NCBI GenBank assembly: GCA_900143635.1
Contig: FREY01000012.1
Span: forward strand, 56,529-120,528
DNA length: 64,000 nucleotides
Reading direction: 5' to 3'
Origin: Rhodobacteraceae bacterium Alg231-04
GTDB taxonomy: Bacteria; Pseudomonadota; Alphaproteobacteria; Rhodobacterales; Rhodobacteraceae
Below, piece by piece: positions 1-8,529 of the stretch. The notes beneath the pieces are model-generated. The model was given only the letters and a program-made list of their open reading frames with translations, did no database searches and was not told where the DNA came from. Made by a program: the position numbers and the translations under genes. Each line of letters starts with the position of its first letter. Within the stretch, counting starts at the first letter, position 1.

Positions 1-1
1 G

Positions 2-109
2 CTCAGATCTGACAGTGAAGAGACGACCCTGCTGGGCTGGACCAACCTTGGCCATTACGAGCTTCAACGCAAACGCGGCCGTGTGCCGCTGGGTGACGTG
101 CTGAAATAG
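2..109 (+). CDS. C-terminal end of a ribonuclease E/G-like protein (partial)
   Basis: Only the last 35 codons are present; the gene begins before the window. The readable tail contains LLGWTNLGHYELQRKRGR followed by PLGDVLK and a TAG stop. This resembles the conserved end of the RNase E/G catalytic core, where a G-x-T-x-L-G segment precedes a basic T/Q-R-K-R stretch. RNase E/G enzymes cleave AU-rich single-stranded RNA and process rRNA. The assignment rests on this short segment alone, so it is tentative. The gene is convergent with the sugar-acid gene at 407-1252. The 297 bp between them hold only a small hairpin (125-140, GCTCC/GGAGC) and no gene I can support. Confidence 0.5.
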   Translation, partial: LRSDSEETTLLGWTNLGHYELQRKRGRVPLGDVLK

Positions 110-406
110 ACCGCCCAAAATCAAGCTCCGGACATGGAGCGGCGTCGGAATGTGGCCCTGCCGGAGCTGAAACCTTCAGGGCCACATAACCACGGCAAGG
201 CAGAACAAACCCATATAAAGGCAGCACGCCGCATCAAGTTTCTGCCGAGATTCAGAAACCACGCTCAGGCTGGTGTTGACAGTGACGATAATGCCGGGGT
301 GCACATCAACGACAAGAGCCAGCGCCAGCCCTGCCCGCATGGCAGATACCGTGACTGTGCGCGCCCGTCCGCCGATGTGCACCCCCATTTTCAACAGAAG
401 GTCGCC

Positions 407-1252
407 TTAGCTGTCGGCGATGACTTTCTGTGTCTGAACCCCGAGCCCGGCAATCCCCAATGTCATCTGATCACCGGCCTTGAGATATGTTTCCGGTTTC
501 TGCCCCATGCCCACACCCGGCGGGGTACCGGTTGAGATGACATCACCCGGTTGCAGGCTCATGAACTGCGAAAGATGTGAAATGACGGTTGCCACATCAA
601 AATGCATCGTTGAGGTCGACCCATCCTGATAGCGGTGCCCGTTCACCTCCAGATACATGCCAAGATCCTGCGGATCGGGAACCTCGTCACGGGTCACCAG
701 CCAGGGGCCGATAGGGCCGAAAGTATCGCAGGATTTGCCCTTTACCCATTGGCCTGATCTGTGCAGCTGGAAGTCGCGTTCAGACAGGTCATTCACAACG
801 CAATAGCCCGCAACATGGTCCAGCGCGTCTTCCTTGCTGACGTATTTCGCGGCCTTGCCAATCACCACGCCCAGCTCGACCTCCCAGTCGGTTTTGACCG
901 ACCCGCGCGGGATTTCCACGTCGTCATTTGGCCCCATGATGGCCGAGGTTGCCTTGAAGAACACCACCGGTTCATCTGGCAGGCTCATGCCGCTTTCCGC
1001 TGCGTGATCGGAGTAGTTCAGACCGATGCAGACGAATTTTCCCACCTGACCAACGCAGGCAGCAATCCGCACATTTTCAGGCGCCAGCGGCAGGGTTGCA
1101 GGGTCGACGGCGCGCAAATCGTTCAGCTGCGCATCCCCCAATGTCTGCCCTGTCAGATCCGGGATAACAGCCGACAGATCCCGAATATTGCCATCGCTGT
1201 CCATCATGCCCGGACGCTCTGCGCCGTGCTCTCCAAACCGAAGAAGTTTCAT
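407..1252 (-). CDS. Fumarylacetoacetate hydrolase-family protein, probable 2,4-diketo-3-deoxy-L-fuconate hydrolase
   Basis: The 281-residue protein has a short N-terminal domain and a C-terminal FAH fold. Visible family motifs are IGLNYSDHAAES, the metal-ligand segment DWEVELGVVIGK and the hydrophobic end of the active site TGTPPGVGMG. In the non-phosphorylated L-fucose and L-rhamnose routes, an FAH-family hydrolase splits 2,4-diketo-3-deoxy-fuconate or -rhamnonate into pyruvate and lactate. It starts 20 bp after the SDR gene behind a GGGAG ribosome site, so the two are probably co-transcribed and act consecutively. Ureidoglycolate lyase is a common mis-annotation for this subfamily. The exact substrate is inferred from neighbours. 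Confidence 0.8.
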   Translation of the reverse strand: MKLLRFGEHGAERPGMMDSDGNIRDLSAVIPDLTGQTLGDAQLNDLRAVDPATLPLAPENVRIAACVGQVGKFVCIGLNYSDHAAESGMSLPDEPVVFFKATSAIMGPNDDVEIPRGSVKTDWEVELGVVIGKAAKYVSKEDALDHVAGYCVVNDLSERDFQLHRSGQWVKGKSCDTFGPIGPWLVTRDEVPDPQDLGMYLEVNGHRYQDGSTSTMHFDVATVISHLSQFMSLQPGDVISTGTPPGVGMGQKPETYLKAGDQMTLGIAGLGVQTQKVIADS

Positions 1253-1272
1253 ATTATCCCAGTCTCCCGTTG

Positions 1273-2022
1273 TTAAATGGACCAGCCGCCATCAATTGCA
1301 TGAGTTTGGCCAGTCGTGAATGCGCTTTCATCGCTGGCCAGATAGAGGGCCAGGGATGCGATTTCTTCTGCCTTGCCAATGCGTCCCATGGGCTGGCGGG
1401 CCACAAATTCCTTATGGGCCGTTTCATAGTCACCTGTGGCACGAAGCCGGTCATGCATGGAAGGGCTGTCGACCGTGCCGGGGCAGATTGCGTTGCAGCG
1501 CACGCCCTGCTGGATGAAATCAGCCGCAACCGATTTGGTCAGACCAATGACGGCTGCCTTGGAGGCGCAATAGGCAAAGCGGTTCGGAACCCCTTTGATC
1601 GAGGAGGCCACCGAGGACATATTGATGATCGAGCCACCACCGTTTTCCAGCATGGCAGGCAAAGCAGTCTGAATCATCTGGTACATGGCTGTGACGTTCA
1701 GGTTGAAGCTGAAATCCCAGTCCTCACGGGAACACTCCAGTATCGTGCCATTGGCGACAACGCCTGCGCAGTTGAACAGAACATTCAGCGGGCCGGTCTG
1801 GCCCAGCACGGCGCGAACCTCGGCGGCATTGGTAACGTCCAGTTTTACCGCAGATATGCCATCAATTTCGGCCAGTTCGGCCAGCGATGCCTCGTTCACG
1901 TCTGTGGCAATCACCTGCGCCCCTTGGGCGACAAACATTTCCGCCGTGGCGCGGCCGATGCCCTGCCCGGCTGCCGTGATCAACGCGGTCTTCCCCGCGA
2001 GACGTCCTTCAAAATTTGCCAT
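1273..2022 (-). CDS. SDR oxidoreductase, probable 2-keto-3-deoxy-L-fuconate dehydrogenase
   Basis: This is a classical short-chain dehydrogenase of 249 residues. It has the dinucleotide motif TAAGQGIG, NCAG, the catalytic serine in NMSSVASS and the Y-x3-K pair in YCASKAA. The family tail is TGQTHAIDGGWSI. The open frame extends further upstream, but the ATG at 2022 gives MANFEGRLAGKTALI, a normal SDR start, and follows a GGAAGAG ribosome site. It resembles the group that holds bacterial 2-keto-3-deoxy-L-fuconate dehydrogenase and the related DHRS6 enzymes. It would make the 2,4-diketo acid cleaved by the downstream hydrolase. The family match is strong; the substrate is inferred. Confidence 0.8.
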   Translation of the reverse strand: MANFEGRLAGKTALITAAGQGIGRATAEMFVAQGAQVIATDVNEASLAELAEIDGISAVKLDVTNAAEVRAVLGQTGPLNVLFNCAGVVANGTILECSREDWDFSFNLNVTAMYQMIQTALPAMLENGGGSIINMSSVASSIKGVPNRFAYCASKAAVIGLTKSVAADFIQQGVRCNAICPGTVDSPSMHDRLRATGDYETAHKEFVARQPMGRIGKAEEIASLALYLASDESAFTTGQTHAIDGGWSI

Positions 2023-2107
2023 GTCTCTTCCCATTCTGTTTATCGTCGTCGCGCCCGGTTGCGGGGGCGGTTTCACCTTCTTGGGCAGTGGCGCCGCAGC
2101 GCGCCGG

Positions 2108-3349
2108 TCAGCCCATATGGAACACCTCTTCCATTTCCGCCCACCACTCGCCCTCACTGCGGGTCTCAAACGGGTCTTGCATCGGGCCGCAGACCGCCCA
2201 CCACTCCTTGGTGATCGGATCGGCGGACATGGCGGCATTGTCAGCCGCGAAATCACTGCCAACATATTCGAAATAACCAAACATCAGGCACTCGGGCTGT
2301 TTCAGATAGATCGAGTAATTGGTGATATTGGAGGCCCGCAATCGTTGCAGCACACCGGGCCAGACATCCGCATGCAGACGTTTGTATTCCGCAAGATGCT
2401 CAGGCTTGAGCCGGATCACGCTGCCCATCCGCCGGGCAGCGACAGGTGGCGATTTTGGCAGGATCGCGCCCTTGTGCCCCACAACGCGAACGGCCAGATC
2501 ATGGGCTTGGGCCAGCGCCTCTGACGGGTCAAGGCCGCGCGACACTGCCGCCAGATAGGCCCCGTTGAAACTGTCTCCAGCTCCTGTCGTGTCAATAACG
2601 GTCTCTGCCTTGGCAAAGCGTTGAGAGGACTGCGACATCGGGATGTCCGCCGGGCCATCCGCCCCGCATTTCAAAGCGCCCGATATCGCACCAGAGCCGG
2701 AAATCCTGTCGATAATGGCTGGATTGCTGGAGGGGCCAAACAGAGCGATCTCATCCTCCTGTGAAGGCAAAGCAATATCGGTGATCTCCCAAAACCGGGT
2801 GATTTCACGGCGGGCCGTTTGTGCGTCATCCCATAGTTTGGGTCGGTAGTTGGAATCAAAGGCAACCTGCAGTCCGGATGCACGCCGCCTGACCAGTGCG
2901 CTCCATAGCCGGTCGCGCGCGGCTTGGGTCAGGATCGCAAGGGTGATGCCGGACAGGTAGACAAGGTCCGCCGTTTCAATGGCATCCAGATGAAGCGCGC
3001 AGCCCGTTGCAAACATCCCGCGCGCGGCCGAGGTTTCGCGCCAGTAGTGGAACCGGCGTTCGCCCATATCATCGTTCTGGATCGCATAGATCCCGATCTG
3101 GCGGTTTGGATCGCGGGTAACGAAATCGGTGCCAATGCCTTCGCCTTGCATCAGCTCCAGCACCTCATCCGACAGGGTATCTTCGCCAATCGCGGTGACG
3201 AAATGCACCAAAATATCCGCGTCTTGCACCCTGCGTGCGCAGTAGATGGCCGTGTTCAGCGTATCACCACCAAAGGCGACATTCAGATCGCGGTCGCCGC
3301 GTGAAATTTCTGCCAGTGGTTCACCAATACAGACGATGTGGAAGGTCAT
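2108..3349 (-). CDS. Fusion: PfkB-family sugar kinase (KDG kinase-like) plus L-fucose/L-rhamnose-type mutarotase
   Basis: One uninterrupted frame of 413 codons joins two proteins that are normally separate. Residues 1-307 are a ribokinase/PfkB kinase with the substrate segment GGDTLNTAIYCAR and the ATP/anion-hole motif DTTGAGDSFNGAYLA. KDG kinases are about 310 residues, so this half is full length. The last 106 residues, from MGSVIRLKPE, are a complete RhaM/FucU-like mutarotase (dimeric alpha-beta barrel) with YKRLHADVWP, NYSIYL and EWWAVCGPMQ. An internal ATG (2428) at the junction could also give free mutarotase, but its ribosome site is weak. The start is chosen at 3349 because TAATG overlaps the stop of the lactonase gene; a GTG nine bases upstream is less likely. 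The kinase would phosphorylate 2-keto-3-deoxygluconate, and the mutarotase would supply the correct sugar anomer. Confidence 0.85.
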   Translation of the reverse strand: MTFHIVCIGEPLAEISRGDRDLNVAFGGDTLNTAIYCARRVQDADILVHFVTAIGEDTLSDEVLELMQGEGIGTDFVTRDPNRQIGIYAIQNDDMGERRFHYWRETSAARGMFATGCALHLDAIETADLVYLSGITLAILTQAARDRLWSALVRRRASGLQVAFDSNYRPKLWDDAQTARREITRFWEITDIALPSQEDEIALFGPSSNPAIIDRISGSGAISGALKCGADGPADIPMSQSSQRFAKAETVIDTTGAGDSFNGAYLAAVSRGLDPSEALAQAHDLAVRVVGHKGAILPKSPPVAARRMGSVIRLKPEHLAEYKRLHADVWPGVLQRLRASNITNYSIYLKQPECLMFGYFEYVGSDFAADNAAMSADPITKEWWAVCGPMQDPFETRSEGEWWAEMEEVFHMG

Positions 3350-4200
3350 TAGCCGCACTCCAATCCGTAAAAATGCTTGGCCGTGCCGCCATAGACCGCC
3401 GCGCGGTCACGCTCTGATAGCCTGCTGAACAATTGCTCAGACACGGTGCGCCATTGATCATAGTCGCCAACGAGATTCAGTACCGGCCAGTCGCTGCCCC
3501 ACATCACCCGGTCTGCGCCAAATTGTTCCAGAATGTGGGCAACAACCGCTGTCAGATCTGCAGCGCTCCAGTCGGAACCTGCCTCATTGGCGAGGCCCGA
3601 AACCTTGCACATGACGTTTGGCAATGCTGCCAAACGGCGCATTCCCTCCCGCCAGTCCGCACCTGCATCCGCGCCGCCAAAGATTTCAGGTTTGGCGCAA
3701 TGATCGATCACAATGGCCAGATCGGGCAGGTCGGCGGCGACCTTTGCCAGAACCTCCAGATGACGCGGCACAACCAGCGCATCCAGCCGCAACCCACGGT
3801 CCGACAGGGCGGCCAGATTGGACAACACTTTGGGCCGGGTGATCCAATTGGTGTCCTCAATGTCCTGCAACATCGGGCGTACACCCTTGAAAACAGGCGA
3901 TTGCATCAGCCGGTCCATGGTCTGTGGCGCATCTTCAGCCTCCAGATCAATCCAGCCGACAACGCCTTTGATGAAATCACATGTCTGCGCCAGCCCCAGC
4001 AGGAATTCTGTTTCGGCCACAGTTCCGGCGGCCTGCACAACCACGGTTCCGGTAATGTCGTGCCGGCCGAGGTGCGGGGCGAGATCTGCAGGCAGGATGT
4101 CATGACGAATCTCTGCGACCTCATCCGACATCCAGTCGTAATCCCCGCGCGAAATCCGCCAGAAATGCTGATGCGCATCGATTTTTGCGGGGCCGGTCAT
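3349..4200 (-). CDS. Amidohydrolase-2 family sugar lactonase (L-fucono-/L-galactonolactonase type)
   Basis: The 283-residue TIM-barrel hydrolase belongs to the COG3618 lactonases. It has the N-terminal metal motif DAHQHFW, VIDHCAKP in the middle and the C-terminal catalytic aspartate motif MWGSDWPV. Members open 1,4- or 1,5-lactones of L-fuconate, L-rhamnonate and L-galactonate. It is first in the leftward operon. The next gene starts inside its stop codon (TAATG), so the two are translationally coupled. It would act straight after the aldose dehydrogenase encoded divergently at 5417-6394. Confidence 0.85.
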   Translation of the reverse strand: MTGPAKIDAHQHFWRISRGDYDWMSDEVAEIRHDILPADLAPHLGRHDITGTVVVQAAGTVAETEFLLGLAQTCDFIKGVVGWIDLEAEDAPQTMDRLMQSPVFKGVRPMLQDIEDTNWITRPKVLSNLAALSDRGLRLDALVVPRHLEVLAKVAADLPDLAIVIDHCAKPEIFGGADAGADWREGMRRLAALPNVMCKVSGLANEAGSDWSAADLTAVVAHILEQFGADRVMWGSDWPVLNLVGDYDQWRTVSEQLFSRLSERDRAAVYGGTAKHFYGLECG

Positions 4201-4230
4201 CTCATCTCCACTTCATGCGTGCTTGACGTG

Positions 4231-4255
4231 ATGTGTTTTGTATAATTAAAAACAT
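4231..4255. promoter_or_regulatory. Candidate GntR operator in the divergent lactonase/reductase promoter region
   Basis: An imperfect palindrome with outer arms ATGT/ACAT and T-rich/A-rich inner arms lies between the two divergent gene sets. Its right half, AATTAAAAACAT (4244-4255), recurs exactly at 7359-7370, upstream of the importer operon. A shared site in both promoters fits control by the GntR protein encoded at 6391-7296. This is an inference from pattern only. Confidence 0.5.
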
Positions 4256-4304
4256 AACACGTAAAGTGCCGATCTTCTGTCGGGCCTCGTGAAAGGATAT
4301 CCGC

Positions 4305-5417
4305 GTGCAGACCACTCCTATTCTTCAGTTCGGAACCAGCCGTTTTTTGCAGGCCCATGCCGACCTGTTTGTATCGCAGGCGATAGATGCCGGGCAGGAC
4401 GTCGGGCCGATTACCGTGATCCAAAGCTCTGGCAATGCGGAGCGCGCAAAGCGTCTGAACGCCTTGGTGGGATCCTATCCGGTGCGGATCGAAGGGCTGG
4501 CAGAAGGCGCGCGCGTGCAACAGACGGTGGAGGTCAAAAGCATCGCCCGCACCCTGTCGACCGCGCAGGATTGGGTGCAGATCGCCCGGGTCTTTGTGCG
4601 CGAGGCGCAGATTGTCCTGTCCAATACCGGCGATACTGGTTTTGCGCCGAAGGGTTGCGACACCGCCACCCAGTTTGATCAGGCGATGTCTTATCCGGCC
4701 AAGCTGACCCATCTTTTGCGGTTGCGATTTGCCGCCGGTGCTGCCCCCATCCAGATCATGCCGATGGAGCTGATTGCCGACAACGGGGCGGTGCTGAAAG
4801 CGCGTGTTTTGCAGCTGGCTGAAAAGGACACGCCTGAATTTCAGGCCTATCTGGAACGCGACGTGATCTGGGTAAACTCACTGGTCGACCGCATTGTCTC
4901 ACAACCCTTGGAACCGGCGGGCGCGGTGGCCGAACCCTATGCGCTCTGGGCGATTGAGGATCAGCCAGGGCTGATTGTGCCCTGTGATCACCCCGCAGTT
5001 CAGGTTGTGCCAACGCTGGCAGACATCGAAGCCCTGAAGCTGTTCGTGCTGAACCTTGGGCATACGGTTTTGGCCGACCGCTGGTTGCAACGCGGCGGAG
5101 CACAGGATGTGCTTGTGCGTGATCTGATCGGTGATGCCGCAGAACTGGCCCAATTGCAGGACATCTTGCACAATGAGGTCCGCCCTGCCTTTGTCGCGGC
5201 CGGTCTCAAAGATGCGTTCCTCGCCTATGTCGAGACTACGATAGAGCGCTTTGCCAATCCGTTTCTGGACCACCGCATCGCCGACATTTCGCAAAACCAC
5301 ACACAGAAAATATCCCGCCGGATAGAAGCAATGTTGCACTGGGCCGTTGAGCAGGGCGATCATTCCGCCAAGCCAGTGCTGTCCGGGATCGTCGCGCAGA
5401 ACAAGGAAGCAGTATAA
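4305..5417 (+). CDS. Mannitol dehydrogenase-family oxidoreductase, probable tagaturonate reductase (D-altronate oxidoreductase)
   Basis: The protein has 370 residues, shorter than E. coli UxaB (about 480). It opens with the Rossmann segment ILQFGTSRFLQAHADLF and carries the family C-terminal helix region RFANPFLDHRIADISQNHTQK with the conserved lysine. Long-chain mannitol dehydrogenase relatives interconvert tagaturonate/altronate or fructuronate/mannonate with NAD(H). The start is a GTG preceded by AAAGGA. With the L-galactonate dehydrogenase-like gene (10313) and the altronate dehydratase-like gene (11334), it would complete L-galactonate to tagaturonate to altronate to KDG. The direct overlap with the next gene (TAATG) supports a two-gene operon. 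Confidence 0.7.
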   Translation: MQTTPILQFGTSRFLQAHADLFVSQAIDAGQDVGPITVIQSSGNAERAKRLNALVGSYPVRIEGLAEGARVQQTVEVKSIARTLSTAQDWVQIARVFVREAQIVLSNTGDTGFAPKGCDTATQFDQAMSYPAKLTHLLRLRFAAGAAPIQIMPMELIADNGAVLKARVLQLAEKDTPEFQAYLERDVIWVNSLVDRIVSQPLEPAGAVAEPYALWAIEDQPGLIVPCDHPAVQVVPTLADIEALKLFVLNLGHTVLADRWLQRGGAQDVLVRDLIGDAAELAQLQDILHNEVRPAFVAAGLKDAFLAYVETTIERFANPFLDHRIADISQNHTQKISRRIEAMLHWAVEQGDHSAKPVLSGIVAQNKEAV

Positions 5418-6394
5418 TGGCCCAGAAGATGAACCGCGTCGGCAAGACGGATGTATCTGTGACCGCGCTGTCGCTGGGTGGTGCAAGCCTTGGCAATCTG
5501 GGCCAGTTGGTCAGCGATGCGGATGTGACAGCAGTGATGCAACACGCATGGGCGTCAGGCATCCGCTATTTCGACACCGCGCCGCATTACGGTCGTGGCC
5601 TGTCAGAACAACGAATGGGTGCGTTTCTCAAAGACAAACCGCGCGACGACTATGTTTTGTCGACCAAGGTGGGTCGTGTCTTGTCGCCCGGTGCGCAGCT
5701 GGCCGAGGCTGACGGGTTTATCCAACCGCTGCCCAACGCGGTGCGTTATGACTATTCCGCCGATGGTATTCTGGAAAGTTTTGAGAGCAGCTGCGAACGC
5801 CTGGGCACCTCAAAGGTCGAGATCATCTTTGTGCATGACATTGGCGACTACACCCATGGCCTCACCGAAGGCGCGCGCCATCTGGAGGCACTGTTGGGCT
5901 CTGGCATGGGGGCGTTGCAGGATCTGAAGCAGGCAGGCCGCATAGGGGCCATCGGGCTGGGGGTGAATGAATGTCAGGTCTGCATCGATGTGATGAAACA
6001 CACAGCCTTGGATGTGATCCTGCTGGCGGGCCGCCTAACCCTGCTGGATCGCGAGGCCGAAAGCGGCCTGCTGGATCTGTGTGCTCAACAGTGCACCAGC
6101 CTTGTTTTGGGCGGGATTTTCAATTCCGGCGTTCTGGCCACCGGGCCCAAACCGGGGGCTTGGTTCGACTATGCGCCAGCCTCGCCTGAGATCCTGGAAC
6201 AAGTGACCACTTTGCAAGACCGGGCAAAGGCTGTTGGCCTCACCCTGGCCGAAGCCTCGCTGCAATTTGCACTGCGCCACCCGGCGGCCTGTTCGGTTCT
6301 TTTGGGCACCGGCAAGGTCAGCTCGCTACAACGCAATCTGGATGCCGCGGCGATTGCCCTGTCAGAGGCCGCCTTGGAATTTGTCACCACCTAA
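5417..6394 (+). CDS. Aldo/keto reductase-family aldose 1-dehydrogenase (L-fucose / L-galactose dehydrogenase type)
   Basis: The 325-residue AKR has the catalytic tetrad in view: Asp and Tyr in YFDTAPHYGRGLSE, Lys in STKVGR and His in IFVHDIG. The long insert and overall layout match D-threo-aldose 1-dehydrogenases and L-galactose dehydrogenases. These oxidise C1 of L-fucose, L-galactose or D-arabinose to the lactone. It would be the first catabolic step, feeding the lactonase at 3349-4200. Its ATG lies inside the stop of the preceding gene. Its TAA overlaps the stop of the convergent GntR gene (6391-6394). Confidence 0.8.
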   Translation: MAQKMNRVGKTDVSVTALSLGGASLGNLGQLVSDADVTAVMQHAWASGIRYFDTAPHYGRGLSEQRMGAFLKDKPRDDYVLSTKVGRVLSPGAQLAEADGFIQPLPNAVRYDYSADGILESFESSCERLGTSKVEIIFVHDIGDYTHGLTEGARHLEALLGSGMGALQDLKQAGRIGAIGLGVNECQVCIDVMKHTALDVILLAGRLTLLDREAESGLLDLCAQQCTSLVLGGIFNSGVLATGPKPGAWFDYAPASPEILEQVTTLQDRAKAVGLTLAEASLQFALRHPAACSVLLGTGKVSSLQRNLDAAAIALSEAALEFVTT

Positions 6395-7296
6395 GTCGCG
6401 TGACGATTGGTTTCGAGCGAGGTCAGCAGTGTCTGCTTTGAGGTCGCAAGATGGCGGCGCGCGGCGGCTTCGGCCTTGTCGGCGTCGCGGCTACGCAGGG
6501 CCTCTATCAGGGTTAGATGTTCGCGAATAGCGTCTTCGTTGCGGTCGCGCTCGTGGGTTTTGTTCCATTGGAAGTGATAGTGGAACACCAGCGAGATGAT
6601 CTTTTGAAACTCTTTCACGAAACGGTTTGTAACCACGCTGTTGATCGCGGCGTGGAACTTCTCGTCCAGCGGTGAGAAATCATGGAAATCCTCGTCGATC
6701 CGCTCCAGCAGCGACAGGTGCTCCTGTTCCAGATCATCAAGACGCGCCCAGATGTCATGCTCTGGTGGCAAGGTGGCCAGATGGCGCACTGAGTTCAGCT
6801 CGAGCACCGTGCGAAAGTCGGAAAGCTCCACCGCGTAGTTTTTCGTGAACCCATGTAGAACCCACCCGCCGCGCGGTCGGCGCACGACGATGCCAAACCG
6901 GCTGAGCGAGGAAAAGAACTCCTGCAGAGTATGTGTCGCGACCGAGAAATCCTTGGACAGCTGTGCTACGTTCAATACGGTTCCGGGCGGGACGTCCATG
7001 CGCAGAACCCAGTCAAGGAATCGGCTTTCCAGTTCTTCGATGCCCAAAAGAACAGGCGGGCCGTCCAGCCTGTCGTCCTTAGCTGACCGGCGTTTGATGA
7101 TCTTTTCGCGCCCGTCCAGCGCGATGATCGCCAGCTCGTCCAGCCGCGCCAATGCACTGCGGATCACTGTCCGGCTAACACCCAATTGCGAAGACAACGC
7201 ATTCTCGGACGGTAGGAAATCACCGATTTCCATTTTGTCACAAAGAGTTAGGAGTTCGTTATGTGCCTCAACGAAGCGGGTATTGGTCCGGGCCAT
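6391..7296 (-). CDS. GntR/FadR-family transcriptional regulator of the sugar locus
   Basis: The 301-residue protein has an N-terminal winged helix with SENALSSQLGVSRTVIRSALARLDEL and a C-terminal all-helical FCD-type ligand domain. That domain contains the metal-ligand pattern D-x3-H (SPLDEKFHAAINS) and a later His in HLTLIEALRSRD. An extra segment of about 60 residues separates the two parts and looks like a second helix-turn-helix-like region (VAQLSKDFSVATHTLQEFF). It is encoded between the catabolic genes and the importer, divergent from the importer. The shared half-site at 4244-4255 and 7359-7370 is its likely target. The effector is probably a pathway acid. Confidence 0.8.
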   Translation of the reverse strand: MARTNTRFVEAHNELLTLCDKMEIGDFLPSENALSSQLGVSRTVIRSALARLDELAIIALDGREKIIKRRSAKDDRLDGPPVLLGIEELESRFLDWVLRMDVPPGTVLNVAQLSKDFSVATHTLQEFFSSLSRFGIVVRRPRGGWVLHGFTKNYAVELSDFRTVLELNSVRHLATLPPEHDIWARLDDLEQEHLSLLERIDEDFHDFSPLDEKFHAAINSVVTNRFVKEFQKIISLVFHYHFQWNKTHERDRNEDAIREHLTLIEALRSRDADKAEAAARRHLATSKQTLLTSLETNRHAT

Positions 7297-7358
7297 AGAT
7301 CGTGTCGTTCCTTTAATCGTCAGGGCAGTATAGCTGTTTTTTTTGGGTTGTTCAAAAA

Positions 7359-7399
7359 AATTAAAAACATTTGACGCACAAAAAACCGAGCCGTATGTT
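7359..7399 (+). promoter_or_regulatory. Promoter and candidate operator of the sugar importer operon
   Basis: The half-site AATTAAAAACAT (7359-7370) abuts a sigma70-like -35 TTGACG (7371-7376). A -10-like TATGTT (7394-7399) follows after exactly 17 bp. A T-rich stretch at 7335-7344 (TGTTTTTTTT) is the partner arm of AAAAACA. A repressor bound here would touch the -35 box. Inferred from sequence pattern. Confidence 0.45.
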
Positions 7400-7407
7400 T
7401 ATTATTA

Positions 7408-7429
7408 TTAAAGACAGTGAGCGTCTTTA
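7408..7429 (+). repeat. Inverted repeat in the importer 5' leader
   Basis: TTAAAGAC (7408-7415) and GTCTTTA (7423-7429) can pair around a 7-base loop. The repeat starts about 10 bases after the predicted -10 box and ends just before the GGGAG ribosome site of the permease. It could be a second operator or an mRNA 5' stem. Confidence 0.4.
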
Positions 7430-7449
7430 TCAAGGGAGTGAGTAAGACA

Positions 7450-8490
7450 ATGTCCGACAATCAAAGCAGCACCGATATGCGGCTACGGCCATCCGGGTCC
7501 GGCCTGCGGTTTCTGCCGTCAGGTTCCAGCCTGCACAGGCTGTCGGCCCTGCTGACGCTGCTGCTGCTGATATTTGCGTTCTCCTTCACCAGCCCTGCGT
7601 TTTTCACGATGAATAACGGTTTGACGGTTCTGCTGCAAACCTCTGTCATCGGGCTACTGGCAATCGGCATGACCATGGTCATCATTACCGGCGGAATTGA
7701 CCTGAGCGTCGGTTCGGTTCTGGCGCTGTCAGGCGTGGTCGCCGGGCTGACGATCAAAGCGGGCGTTCCGGTCCTGCCAGCCATGGGGCTTGGCATCGTG
7801 GCTGGCGCGTTTTGCGGCTTTCTGAACGGTCTTGTCATAACAAAAATGCGGATCACGCCCTTTGTGGCCACTTTGGGCATGATGATGATTGCCCGCGGTG
7901 TTGCCTTGCAGCTGACAGGTGCCGCACCGATCAGCCGTCTCGGTGATATGTTCGGCAAGCTGGGCAACGGGTCGTTCTTTCGGGTTGTTGAAATGCAGGC
8001 CAATGGATTTCCCAAAGTAATCTTTCCCGGCATTCCCTACCCCGCCGTGCTGCTGATTGTGATGGCCCTGTTTGGTGCCTTTCTGCTGCAGCGCCGCCAG
8101 ATTGGCCGCCACATCTTCTCTGTCGGCTCTAACGAAGAAGCCGCGCGTCTCTCTGGTGTGAATGTCGATCGCACAAAAATCTGGGCCTATACCGCATCCG
8201 GTGCTTTGGCCGGGCTGGCCGGCATGGTGCTGATGTCCCGCCTTGTCACCGTCCAGCCGAACGAAGGCGTGATGTACGAGCTGGACGCCATCGCAGCCTC
8301 TGTGATTGGCGGCGCGTCCTTGATGGGCGGCGTGGGCAGCATCTCGGGCAGCATGATTGGCGCCTTTATCATCGGTGTACTTCGAAATGGTCTGAACATG
8401 GCAGGCACTTCTGCCTTCATCCAGCAGATCATCATCGGGGTCGTCGTCATCGGAGCGGTCTACATCGACCAGGTCCGGAACCGAAACTAA
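7450..8490 (+). CDS. CUT2 sugar ABC transporter, permease (RbsC-like)
   Basis: This inner-membrane permease of 346 residues has about 8-10 hydrophobic segments. It carries the family signature GIDLSVGSVLALSG and the later ASVIGGASLMGGVGSISG region typical of ribose-type permeases. I place the start at ATG 7450, 12 bases after GGGAG; the open frame also allows a GTG at 7417 inside the leader repeat. It is the first gene of an importer ordered permease, binding protein, ATPase, followed without a break by catabolic genes. The imported sugar is probably L-galactose, L-fucose or D-arabinose (inferred). Confidence 0.85.
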   Translation: MSDNQSSTDMRLRPSGSGLRFLPSGSSLHRLSALLTLLLLIFAFSFTSPAFFTMNNGLTVLLQTSVIGLLAIGMTMVIITGGIDLSVGSVLALSGVVAGLTIKAGVPVLPAMGLGIVAGAFCGFLNGLVITKMRITPFVATLGMMMIARGVALQLTGAAPISRLGDMFGKLGNGSFFRVVEMQANGFPKVIFPGIPYPAVLLIVMALFGAFLLQRRQIGRHIFSVGSNEEAARLSGVNVDRTKIWAYTASGALAGLAGMVLMSRLVTVQPNEGVMYELDAIAASVIGGASLMGGVGSISGSMIGAFIIGVLRNGLNMAGTSAFIQQIIIGVVVIGAVYIDQVRNRN

Positions 8491-8529
8491 CCAAAACCAA
8501 CGAGAAAAAGTCTTTAACGGGAGGAAACC

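Noticed and set aside
176..394. Leftward 72-residue frame downstream of the FAH hydrolase
   Set aside because: No ribosome site and no recognisable domain; its composition looks like chance translation of intergenic DNA.
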